A stretch of DNA of 64,000 nt from Leptolyngbya iicbica LK (GTDB lineage Bacteria > Cyanobacteriota > Cyanobacteriia > Phormidesmidales > Phormidesmidaceae), in assembly GCF_004212215.1 (NCBI RefSeq), contig NZ_QVFV01000001.1:1448155-1512154 (forward strand), read 5' to 3'. Position numbers and translations under genes: made by a program. The notes beneath the pieces were generated by a model that made no database searches, was not told the DNA's origin, and worked only from the letters and a program-made list of their open reading frames with translations. Positions 10,531-19,359 of the stretch are shown in pieces; positions within the stretch are counted from its first letter, which is position 1, and each line of letters starts with the position of its first letter.

Positions 10531-10763
10531 TTAATCACAATTGATCCCGAGGCTTTCTCCACCCCAAAAAAGTTGTCGAATTTGCCTTTGCGTTTAGGGT
10601 GCTCTTCACAATCGCGGGATGTCTTAAAGCCCAGTGACTTGACCGCAATCCCTCTGTGCAAAGAAAACCCAAAGTCACAGTGCTCGAGCCGAGACTTTTT
10701 TAGGACACTATGTTTAGGGGACATAAAACTGATACATTAAGCGGGTATTGGCGATGTGTTTGA

Positions 10764-11924
<1,161 letters not shown>

Positions 11925-11956
11925 ACCGTCAATTTATCTGGTTCCGTTATCGAGAA

Positions 11957-12028
11957 GGGAGATTAGATTTGCCGATGTTTTAGGGCCTTTAGGGGTGTCT
12001 AGAAAACTGCGAGTCTAGTCTCTTTTTT
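11957..12028 (+). terminator. Intrinsic terminator/attenuator between sqdB and sqdX
   Basis: GAGATTAGA (11959-11967) pairs with TCTAGTCTC (12014-12022) over 9 bp with one G-U pair and is followed at once by six T residues. The loop is long (46 nt) and may fold further. It ends about 50 bp before the sqdX start, so sqdX expression from the sqdB promoter would need read-through. Confidence 0.65.
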
Positions 12029-12078
12029 GTTTGCCGCTAATTTTTTGTTTAAATGTCCTAGCTTCGAGTGCCAAGCCC

Positions 12079-13215
12079 ATGCGTATTGCCCTATTTACTG
12101 AAACCTTTTTGCCCAAAGTTGACGGAATTGTGACCCGCCTCAAGCATACGGTGGAGCACTTACAGCGATTGGGGCATGACGTGATGGTGTTTTGTCCTGA
12201 GGGAGGGTTGAAATCCTACAAAGGGGCGCAAATCCACGGAGTTTCCGGGATGGCGTTTCCCCTTTATCCCGAGTTGAAGCTGGCTCTGCCGCGCCCATCT
12301 ATTGGCGAGGCGATCGAAGCGTTTGCGCCCGATCTAATCCACATTGTGAATCCAGCGGTGTTGGGGATGGCAGGACTGTTTTATGCCAAGACGCTGAATA
12401 TTCCACTGATGGCGTCGTATCACACCCACTTGCCCAAGTATCTGGAGCATTATGGCTTGGGCGTGTTGGAAGGGGTGATGTGGGAGCTGATCAAAGCGGT
12501 ACACAATCAGGCCCGGATTAATTTGGTGACCTCGACGGCGATGCAGGAAGAGCTGACTGAGCATGGTGTCGAGCGGGTGCAGGTCTGGCAGCGAGGGGTC
12601 GATACGGAGCTGTTTCGCCCGGAACTCGCCAGCCGAGAAATGCGCGATCGCCTGACTCAAGGTCACCCCGATGCACCGCTGCTGTTATATGTGGGGCGGC
12701 TCTCGGCCGAAAAAGAAGTCGATCGCATTAAGCCGGTGCTGGAGTCGATCCCCGATGCGCGACTAGCGCTGGTGGGCGATGGTCCCCACCGCGAAGATCT
12801 GGAAAAGCACTTTGCCGGAACGCACACGAACTTTGTGGGCTATTTGGCCGGGGAAGAACTCGGTTCCGCCTACGCTTCCGCCGATGCGTTCGTTTTCCCC
12901 TCTCGGACAGAAACGCTGGGACTGGTGCTGCTGGAAGCGATGGCGGCGGGCTGTCCGGTGGTGGCGGCCAATGCCGGGGGCATTCCCGATATTGTCACCA
13001 ATGGCGAGAACGGCTATCTGTTTGATCCGAAGGATGAGGGGGGAGCGATCGCCGCCACCCAGCGCCTGCTGGATCGCGGGGCCGAGCGCGAACTGATGCG
13101 CCGCAACGCCCGCATGGAAGCGGAAAAGTGGGGCTGGAACGCGGCTACCCGGCAGCTAGTTGACTTTTACACAGCAATCTTGAGCAAGAACAGCACCTTA
13201 CCCACTGCCGCCTAA
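12079..13215 (+). CDS. sqdX: Sulfoquinovosyltransferase (SQDG synthase)
   Basis: Transfers sulfoquinovose from UDP-sulfoquinovose to diacylglycerol, completing SQDG synthesis at the membrane. It is a GT4 glycosyltransferase with the start MRIALFTETFLPKVDGIVTR. It also has SYHTHLPKYLEHYG (about 115-128), the donor-binding region with LLYVGRLSAEKEVD, and the E-x7-E block FPSRTETLGLVLLEAMAAG (about 273-291). The frame is open from 12031, but ATG at 12079 matches the family start, giving 378 aa. Position after sqdB supports the assignment. Confidence 0.95.
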   Translation: MRIALFTETFLPKVDGIVTRLKHTVEHLQRLGHDVMVFCPEGGLKSYKGAQIHGVSGMAFPLYPELKLALPRPSIGEAIEAFAPDLIHIVNPAVLGMAGLFYAKTLNIPLMASYHTHLPKYLEHYGLGVLEGVMWELIKAVHNQARINLVTSTAMQEELTEHGVERVQVWQRGVDTELFRPELASREMRDRLTQGHPDAPLLLYVGRLSAEKEVDRIKPVLESIPDARLALVGDGPHREDLEKHFAGTHTNFVGYLAGEELGSAYASADAFVFPSRTETLGLVLLEAMAAGCPVVAANAGGIPDIVTNGENGYLFDPKDEGGAIAATQRLLDRGAERELMRRNARMEAEKWGWNAATRQLVDFYTAILSKNSTLPTAA

Positions 13216-13316
13216 GTTAGCGAGTCGATCCTACAGACTGTTTACAGGGCATGTGCCCGTTGATATAGCAAGCCATTGCCAAGGTCGTTAGGCTGGTAAC
13301 AGTTTTAAACTGAGGG

Positions 13317-13844
13317 ATGGCTGTGCGGCAACGTCAGATATATACCATAGGGGGTTTGCTGGTTGCGATCGCCCTACCGTTGGCCTGGTGGGGACATCAG
13401 AAGGTTGCCCGCGCCCCCGAAGCGCCGCCTGCGATCGCCGTGTTTCCGGCATCAAAGCAAGGGCCAGCCGCCAGTCTGCCCCAAACCATGACTACGGCGG
13501 ACGAAGCGGCGATCGCCGACATTATTCAGCAGCAGTTGGCAGCCTTTCAAGCCGACGACGCGGAGTTAGCGTTCAGCTTCGCCAGCCCCGATATTCAAGC
13601 CCAGTTTCAGACAGCAGATCAGTTTATGGGCATGGTGCAGACGATGTACGAACCCGTTTACCGGCCCCAGTCCGTTGAGTTTGGCGCGATCCAATTTATC
13701 CGCGGACGACCGGTGCAGGCGGTCACTGTGCTCGGCCCCACTGGCACCTGGGTCACGGCTTACTACCAAATGGAAAAGCAACCCGACGACACCTGGCGCA
13801 TTGCCGGATGCGTGTTAGCCCCCGTCGAGGGCGAGACCATCTAG
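13317..13844 (+). CDS. DUF4864 domain protein, exported or membrane-anchored
   Basis: Residues about 10-27 form a single hydrophobic segment, so the protein is anchored or secreted. The rest resembles DUF4864 (NTF2-like fold): EAAIADIIQQQLAAFQADDA, SFASPDIQAQF, MVQTMYEPVYRPQSVEFG and a closing TWRIAGCVLAP. No catalytic function is known for this family. ATG at 13317 follows GAGGG. Its stop codon lies inside the first unit of a 19-bp tandem repeat. Confidence 0.75.
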   Translation: MAVRQRQIYTIGGLLVAIALPLAWWGHQKVARAPEAPPAIAVFPASKQGPAASLPQTMTTADEAAIADIIQQQLAAFQADDAELAFSFASPDIQAQFQTADQFMGMVQTMYEPVYRPQSVEFGAIQFIRGRPVQAVTVLGPTGTWVTAYYQMEKQPDDTWRIAGCVLAPVEGETI

Positions 13845-13935
13845 CAGGGGCGAGACCATCTAGCAGGGGCGAGGCATTCTCGAAGCGAAGATTCAGACTG
13901 AGCCCAAACGGTCACATCGAGAATGCCTCGTCCCT
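13831..13935. repeat. 19-bp tandem repeat plus inverted repeat between convergent genes
   Basis: GCGAGACCATCTAGCAGGG occurs twice in tandem (13831-13868), and the first copy contains the end and stop codon of the upstream gene. Next, GGGCGAGGCATTCTCGA (13867-13883) is the reverse complement of TCGAGAATGCCTCGTCCC (13917-13934) apart from one inserted base. The pair resembles the GTAGGGGCG-type palindromes scattered through cyanobacterial genomes and could act as a bidirectional terminator. Confidence 0.75.
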
Positions 13936-13939
13936 ACGG

Positions 13940-15106
13940 TTAACGCCGCCGCAGTTTGCTCACCAGCTTGCGTGAAAACTGGACATTGAGTTTTTCGCGA
14001 TCGGCCCAGTCTTGCAAAATTCGGTAAAACAGTTGGCGATCCGGGGCTTGCAGCACCGCCGTTTGGTCAGCCGTTTCGATCGCATAGGGATACCCACTGC
14101 CCACAATCACCTCCGCTTTCACCCAGTCAATGACCGTTTCGGCTAAGCCCGCTTCCCACAGCCACCGAGGCAGTTCTAGTCGGGCCGGGGGACGATCGCG
14201 GGTGGTCTGCAAATAGGTGAAAATGACTTGATCTTGTTGGTCGCCATATTTATCGAGAATGCCCTCGCGATCGCAGTGCAGCAGTGGGGTGCGATCGCCC
14301 CAGTTCATCAACCGCTTCAGCACCTGAGCATCGTGAATCGTCTCCACCGCTCTCACCTCGGGGTCGTAATGCTGTAATAGCGTCGTCAAATCGCGAGCAT
14401 AGGATGTATCGATAAAACCCACGAGGGGAACCCGGTATTGCTGACTGGTGGCGAGCAGCTTCACCATCGCATTGACATAGGCGGCTTGACTTTCGGGATC
14501 AAAGGCATCGGCAAAGGTCACCACCAGCGAACCATCAAACAGCACCAGCGTCCGCTCCGGGCACCGACAGGTCTGCATATAGCCCACCAGTCGCTCCACT
14601 TCCATTTCAAAACGCCGGATATTGACCCGGCGATCCACGGGCTCGCCCTGATGATTGACCCGCAAATCATCCGGCGTCAGCACGTCCAGCGCAATGTCTT
14701 TGGTGTATTGACCATCCGGCGTGTGGGGATTTTCAAACCAGCCAATCTGAATCAGCGCCACAGGTAGCGACACGTCTTTGCTGGGAAAAATCTGCGAACC
14801 ATCCACCGCAAAGGTCGTGACCCCCGATAGCTGTTCTTTCACCCACACGAGACTGTCTTCGCGATTGGCCCAGTGGTGCGGATTCGCAATGACGCCCTTC
14901 TTCACCGCCTCAAAATCTTCTAGCAGATGCGCCCCAATCCCCGCCTTGGACAATCGCTTAGCCGTTTTCGCAAAGGGCTCCTGGGTCAAGCGGGTCCAGG
15001 CGTCGCGATAGCGGTTCAGGTCTTGTCCCAAAGTCTGGTCAAACGAGGAGAGCGCTTCACGCTTCTCTTCCAATACGGCGCGAATTTGAGCAGGGCTAAC
15101 GGGCAT
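13940..15106 (-). CDS. nurA: NurA-like DNA repair nuclease
   Basis: The protein has the NurA-family layout: TTFAVDGSQIFPSKD (about 96-110) with the metal-binding Asp, then ERTLVLFDGSLVV (about 183-195) and GFIDTSYARDLTTLL. A further acidic/His patch lies toward the C-terminus. In archaea NurA is a 5'-3' exonuclease that works with the HerA helicase in end resection; no herA-like gene is present in this window. ATG at 15106 is close to a divergent gene at 15135, so the two share a short promoter region. The family call is good; the role in this organism is inferred. Confidence 0.85.
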   Translation of the reverse strand: MPVSPAQIRAVLEEKREALSSFDQTLGQDLNRYRDAWTRLTQEPFAKTAKRLSKAGIGAHLLEDFEAVKKGVIANPHHWANREDSLVWVKEQLSGVTTFAVDGSQIFPSKDVSLPVALIQIGWFENPHTPDGQYTKDIALDVLTPDDLRVNHQGEPVDRRVNIRRFEMEVERLVGYMQTCRCPERTLVLFDGSLVVTFADAFDPESQAAYVNAMVKLLATSQQYRVPLVGFIDTSYARDLTTLLQHYDPEVRAVETIHDAQVLKRLMNWGDRTPLLHCDREGILDKYGDQQDQVIFTYLQTTRDRPPARLELPRWLWEAGLAETVIDWVKAEVIVGSGYPYAIETADQTAVLQAPDRQLFYRILQDWADREKLNVQFSRKLVSKLRRR

Positions 15107-15134
15107 ACATCCTGACCCTTTTGATTTAGGACTG

Positions 15135-16322
15135 ATGTATTATAGTACGGTTTTCCCGATCGCATTGCCCAATTTTGCCGCGAATGCAGACGTGATGGAT
15201 GCAAGGGCGGGGACTACGCCACCATCGCAACGAGCCATCCGGTGCGGCGGTGAACGATCGCGCGGCAATAGATTTGCTACCCTATGCAGACTGAATGGAT
15301 GGAGTCTACTGCCGTTGGAAGGGGAATCTGCGATCGCGCCACCACCACATCCCAACGCTGATTTGGGGCGATCGCCGCTAGTCATTGGCAAAGTGGAAAT
15401 TCCGCCGGGCAAGCGGGTCAAGGTCGAAATTCCCGTGACACGGCTCCCCACGGGCACCACGTTATCGCTCCCCGTGGCGGTGGTGCGGGGACGCTATCCC
15501 GGCCCCTGTCTGTGGCTGAGTGCGGCCATCCATGGCGATGAGCTGAACGGAGTCGAAATTATTCGCCGGGTGGTGCGATCGCTCAAATCGTCTTACCTCC
15601 ACGGCACTGTGCTCGCCGTCCCCGTGGTGAATATTTTTGGCCTGATCGAACAGTCCCGCTATCTGCCCGATCGCCGCGATCTCAACCGCTCCTTTCCCGG
15701 CTCCGCGCGGGGATCGCTGGCCGCCCGCCTCGCCGCCATCTTTATGCAAGAGGTGGTCAGTCACTGCACCCATGGCATTGACCTTCACACCGCCGCCATT
15801 CACCGCAACAACTTTCCGCAAATCCGCGCCAACCTGCAAGACCCCACCACTTACGCCTTTGCCAAAGCCTTTGGGGCGCCGATCATCATCCATGCGGGCA
15901 CGCGCGACGGCTCCCTGCGCGAGGCCGCCGCCAAGCGCCATATCCCTACTCTGCTGTTTGAAGGGGGCGAGGCGCTGCGTTTTGGCGAAGACGCGATTCA
16001 AGTGGGGGTGGATGGGGTACGGCGGGTACTGGCGTATTTGGATATGTACACCCTGGATGCGCCAACCCAAGTACCGCTCGCGATCGAATCCTACGAAACG
16101 AAATGGATTCGGGCCTCGCGAGGGGGCTTTTGGCACCGTAAAGTGGAGCTCGGCCAGCGGGTCAGCGCTAAAGAAACCCTGGGATTTGTCAGCGATGCCT
16201 TTGGCGATAAACCCACCCCCGCCCGCAGTCCGCTCAATGGCTACGTCATCGGCTACAGCCAAAATCCCCTGATCCACCAGGGCGACGCCCTCGTTCACAT
16301 CGCCAAAGTTACACCTAGCTAG
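15135..16322 (+). CDS. Succinylglutamate desuccinylase/aspartoacylase family protein
   Basis: A zinc-dependent deacylase-like protein of the AstE/AspA group (M14-like fold). Visible metal and active-site elements are SAAIHGDELNGVEIIRR (HxxE), RRDLNRSFPGS and GIDLHTAAIHRNNFPQIRA. A C-terminal beta-barrel region ends LNGYVIGYSQNPLIHQGDAL. The substrate is unknown; cyanobacterial members are rarely characterised. The start is uncertain: recognisable family sequence begins only around residue 85, and the first 60-80 residues may be untranslated. In-frame ATGs are at 15135 and 15195. It overlaps no neighbour. Confidence 0.8.
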   Translation: MYYSTVFPIALPNFAANADVMDARAGTTPPSQRAIRCGGERSRGNRFATLCRLNGWSLLPLEGESAIAPPPHPNADLGRSPLVIGKVEIPPGKRVKVEIPVTRLPTGTTLSLPVAVVRGRYPGPCLWLSAAIHGDELNGVEIIRRVVRSLKSSYLHGTVLAVPVVNIFGLIEQSRYLPDRRDLNRSFPGSARGSLAARLAAIFMQEVVSHCTHGIDLHTAAIHRNNFPQIRANLQDPTTYAFAKAFGAPIIIHAGTRDGSLREAAAKRHIPTLLFEGGEALRFGEDAIQVGVDGVRRVLAYLDMYTLDAPTQVPLAIESYETKWIRASRGGFWHRKVELGQRVSAKETLGFVSDAFGDKPTPARSPLNGYVIGYSQNPLIHQGDALVHIAKVTPS

Positions 16323-16330
16323 CTAACTTA

Positions 16331-18574
16331 CTACTTGTGTTCTAGCTCAGAATTATCAGGAGGCTGCCAATCAAAGTTGGGATGGATAGCTTTAAATTCT
16401 CGCAGCTGCGGTTCTAAAACTTCAATGGGAACAGCCAGCTTGTCTGCGAGTTCGAGGACGTTGTTGGCAAAGTCAGTAGCGGTAGCGATTCCAGTGCCAA
16501 GGGCAACAGCTATTCTCAGCAACCCCATCAAGCGAGTTTTCAACCTTGCGGGACTAGGCTTTTTAAATTGCTGAAGGTCGTGGGTCAAGTCTTCTAAATG
16601 GACTTGAACGGCTTCCTTTTCAGTCTCTGGAAAGGTCTGAGCGTAACTTTGCAGAGACTCTAGTGTTTGCAAGATTTTGTCGGCGTCTTGCCCATAATGT
16701 AGGCTCACCTGACCGCTGATTTCGCCCAGATTGATGACGTTGCCTTGTAGGTTGTTGCCCGTGTTGACAAAGCTGCCGTCAGCGGCAGAAATGTTGGGAT
16801 TATTGCTGTGGGTCATGGCAGTGGTTGTGACAGTCACGTTACTGGCGGCAGGACCGAGGCTGAGCATAATGGCCTTGAGGTCATCGGCCCGTTTACGTTC
16901 ACCTTCGAGTAAACCCCGGGCTCTGGCTGCTTCTAGCTTAAGGGCCTGCAACTCATCAAAATCTTGTTCAAACTTGCCTTTGTTAGTGCCTGGGGGCACG
17001 GCGACGGTGACGAGCATATCTTCCCCTTTGCGCTCGTAGCCTTGGACGGCATCGTCAGGCAAATGGTAGTCGGCCATCAACTGCGCCAGAGTGTCTCTGA
17101 AGACCTGGGGATGAATGCCCTGACGAATCAGGATTTGCACCGTGTCGAGCATTTCTTTGAAGAACTTCTCGAAGTCGCCTGGTTGGAAGATCTTGTCGGG
17201 ATTGTGGGGCCGCCGCTCGCGATTGCCCTGGGCATCGGGTTCTGCTTTGAGGAAAACGTACTGACAGTCAATGTCTTTGAGAATGGTGGTTTCATCAATA
17301 TTCCACGCTTCCAGGCAGGCTCCGGTGAGGTGCGCCCCGGTGAAATCGGTGCCGACGCATTGCGCATTGGTCAAGTTGGCCCCGTGCAGTTCCGCGCCCG
17401 CCAGGGTTGCACCGTTGAGGTCGGCCCCTATGAGGTTTATGCGATGTAGGGTGGCTCCCGCCAGATTCACACCTCGCAAATCATCATATGAGAAATCTCG
17501 ATTAACACCGTCGAGACTCACAAGCAGATCACGAAGCCAGGGGTCGTCTAGGTTGCTGTATTCAAATCCGAGAAAAGTACGCTCAAAATTTTCAACGTTG
17601 CGCCACCGAACATTTTTTAGCAGTATTGGACGCTGGGAAGAACTGGAAAAGTTAGCCCTATTAAGGTCTGAATTAGCGAAAGATGCCCTGGTCAAATCAG
17701 CACCAATAAACTTTGTACCGGTCGCGGAAAAAGCAATACTTCTTAGACGCAATGGCCAAAACCTATGATCGTCTTGACGTAGAAAGCAAATAATTATAAC
17801 TGTAAAAATAAAATTGATGAAAGCGCAAATGCAGGCTCCATATATTGCAATAGATCCAGCGTAACCATTCGCAATCAAAACGCCGACACTAATGGCGGCG
17901 CTGAGTGAAGTAACTAATGCAATTGCAAGAGCGATATGCGTAGAAAAGGCACATAAAATAGCAATTATTATGGCAAGGGCTAAAGCGAATGCACCACCAG
18001 TTGCACTGACAGCAAAAGCGCCAATGACGCTAACCACAACGGAAACCGCAAAAGACTGTGCCTCAGCAAAATCAGTTGTTTTTATGATAGAAACAGCTAC
18101 AACTAGCGCCAGAGACAAAATGGCAGAATAGATTATATACTTCAATGCTCGGATATTAAATCCTTGATCCCAGATTATGAAGTAGGCTACGATAACGGGG
18201 ATTAATCCTGCTACGATTCCGAGAGGATTGGTTGGACTGCCAAGAATATGAAAGCCGCTTATTATACTTCCAGAAGTTCCTTGTATGACACCAGCTACAA
18301 GGGCAACAGCAGCTATCTTTATGATTTCAAATATAGATTGCGAAAGTTGTAAACTAGTTTTAATAGAACAAAACTTTGTTTCTAGTAAGTCTGTGTCTAT
18401 AAATTGGACGTCGCGAATATCCGCTCCCGTAAAATCTGCGCCAGATAAGTCAGCATCCTCAAAGTGACAGCCGCGTAAGATGGAACCTCGAAAGTCACGC
18501 TCTCCGGCGGCATAGTCTCTTAACACATCTTTGGTTTTAAGTCGCTGTCCGTGGTACTTACCGCGATCTGACAT
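16331..18574 (-). CDS. Pentapeptide-repeat polytopic membrane protein with a C-terminal NxG/helical domain
   Basis: Domains in order: pentapeptide repeats (about 27-62, FRGSILRGCHFEDADLSGAD); a hydrophobic region of about six to eight helices (about 75-270); more pentapeptide repeats (about 285-310 and 360-430, LIGADLNGATLAGAELHGA); and a soluble part. The soluble part has a coiled-coil stretch (about 540-580), an Asn/Thr/Gly-rich linker ending NLGEISGQVS, and a C-terminal helical bundle. Similar linkers and tails occur on other cyanobacterial pentapeptide-repeat proteins, which suggests an interchangeable effector or assembly module. The DNA of the membrane region (about 17780-18400) is clearly AT-richer than its neighbours, a possible sign of transfer. 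The function is unknown. Confidence 0.85.
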   Translation of the reverse strand: MSDRGKYHGQRLKTKDVLRDYAAGERDFRGSILRGCHFEDADLSGADFTGADIRDVQFIDTDLLETKFCSIKTSLQLSQSIFEIIKIAAVALVAGVIQGTSGSIISGFHILGSPTNPLGIVAGLIPVIVAYFIIWDQGFNIRALKYIIYSAILSLALVVAVSIIKTTDFAEAQSFAVSVVVSVIGAFAVSATGGAFALALAIIIAILCAFSTHIALAIALVTSLSAAISVGVLIANGYAGSIAIYGACICAFINFIFTVIIICFLRQDDHRFWPLRLRSIAFSATGTKFIGADLTRASFANSDLNRANFSSSSQRPILLKNVRWRNVENFERTFLGFEYSNLDDPWLRDLLVSLDGVNRDFSYDDLRGVNLAGATLHRINLIGADLNGATLAGAELHGANLTNAQCVGTDFTGAHLTGACLEAWNIDETTILKDIDCQYVFLKAEPDAQGNRERRPHNPDKIFQPGDFEKFFKEMLDTVQILIRQGIHPQVFRDTLAQLMADYHLPDDAVQGYERKGEDMLVTVAVPPGTNKGKFEQDFDELQALKLEAARARGLLEGERKRADDLKAIMLSLGPAASNVTVTTTAMTHSNNPNISAADGSFVNTGNNLQGNVINLGEISGQVSLHYGQDADKILQTLESLQSYAQTFPETEKEAVQVHLEDLTHDLQQFKKPSPARLKTRLMGLLRIAVALGTGIATATDFANNVLELADKLAVPIEVLEPQLREFKAIHPNFDWQPPDNSELEHK

Positions 18575-18681
18575 CGTTAGATTGAGGATTTTGACTTGAG
18601 GTTAGGACAGTTGAGAACCCCCGGATTCTTTCCAGAGTCGATGCTAATTCATGTGAATCCAGTCAAAGAATCTAGGGTCCT

Positions 18682-18728
18682 GGGTGCTCAGCAAATTTTC
18701 TCTATTTAAGCCCAAATTCTTGGGGATG
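18682..18728. repeat. Direct repeat, left copy, flanking the DUF4160/DUF2442 pair
   Basis: GGGTGCTCAGCAAATTTTCT continues with CTATTTAAGCCCAAATTCTTGGGGATG. The copy at 19298-19344 differs only at a few positions. Together they bracket the two-gene module. Confidence 0.85.
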
Positions 18729-18733
18729 CACCA

Positions 18734-18997
18734 CTAGCGTCTAGCCTCCGGCGAAGGTGCGCCGCGTAGCAAACCAGCTGTGCTGAGATCTTCATCCAGA
18801 GCTTCCCAATGCATACCATAGCCACCGCCACAAACTTCCCACTGGCTCCGCTGTGTGGGCGTCGCGTTCAACAATCGGGGATACCAGACCAAAGGCACTG
18901 TGATAGTCCGACCATCCATCAAATCCACGCTGATCGTGTCTTCCGTGAAATGGACATCCTTGACCCGCTCATCGACTTGAATCGCCAAACCAGCCAT
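18734..18997 (-). CDS. DUF2442 domain protein
   Basis: An 87-aa protein with the DUF2442 pattern: VKDVHFTEDTISVDLMDGR, then VPLVWYPRLLNATPTQRSQW, WEVCGGGYGMHWEALDEDLS and GLLRGAPS. DUF2442 genes are very often paired with DUF4160 genes, as here; the pairs are widely suspected to be toxin-antitoxin-like, but the mechanism is not established. Its start overlaps the end of the DUF4160 gene by 29 bp, implying coupled translation. Confidence 0.85.
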   Translation of the reverse strand: MAGLAIQVDERVKDVHFTEDTISVDLMDGRTITVPLVWYPRLLNATPTQRSQWEVCGGGYGMHWEALDEDLSTAGLLRGAPSPEARR

Positions 18998-19214
18998 ACC
19001 AGGCCTCCAAAAACAGTTGCTGATGTTCTAAAACAAGCTTGCGTAGTTTGCGTAACTCCTTGGGACTAAAGCCAATATTGTTAGCCAACTCTCCTGAATC
19101 TAACCAAAATTTAGCGGATTCACGGTCTCTATCAACGTGAATATGAGGCGGTTCATTGGGTTCATGACTGTAGAAATAAAACCGATAAGGCCCAAGCTTT
19201 AATACTGCTGGCAT
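18969..19214 (-). CDS. DUF4160 domain protein
   Basis: An 81-aa protein typical of DUF4160: GPYRFYFYSHEPNEPPHIHV, then AKFWLDSGELANNIGFSPKE and LVLEHQQLFLEAWYGWFG. It is the first gene of a two-gene unit with the DUF2442 gene. The pair sits between two ~46-bp direct repeats, as expected for a small mobile or recombined cassette. Function unproven. Confidence 0.87.
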   Translation of the reverse strand: MPAVLKLGPYRFYFYSHEPNEPPHIHVDRDRESAKFWLDSGELANNIGFSPKELRKLRKLVLEHQQLFLEAWYGWFGDSSR

Positions 19215-19297
19215 CGTTCCGATTTGGCTGGGAAGCGTTGACCGGGGTATTGGCTGAGATCTGACATGGAGGGCAAGAGGGGGTGAGAGTGGGGAGC

Positions 19298-19344
19298 GGG
19301 TGCCAGCAAATTTTTTCTATTTAAGCCCAAAGTCTAGGGGATGA
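19298..19344. repeat. Direct repeat, right copy, flanking the DUF4160/DUF2442 pair
   Basis: GGGTGCCAGCAAATTTTTTC continues with TATTTAAGCCCAAAGTCTAGGGGATG. It matches 18682-18728 in the same orientation and lies just past the stop of the SWIM protein gene. Confidence 0.85.
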
Positions 19345-19359
19345 GTCAGCGATCGCGCT

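Noticed and set aside
15462-16298. A 278-codon minus-strand frame opposite the deacylase gene
   Set aside because: The plus strand encodes clear HxxE and LHTA zinc motifs; the antisense frame has no protein signature.
18285-18467. Short plus-strand frames within the pentapeptide membrane gene
   Set aside because: They are antisense to a continuous 747-codon gene and have no independent support.
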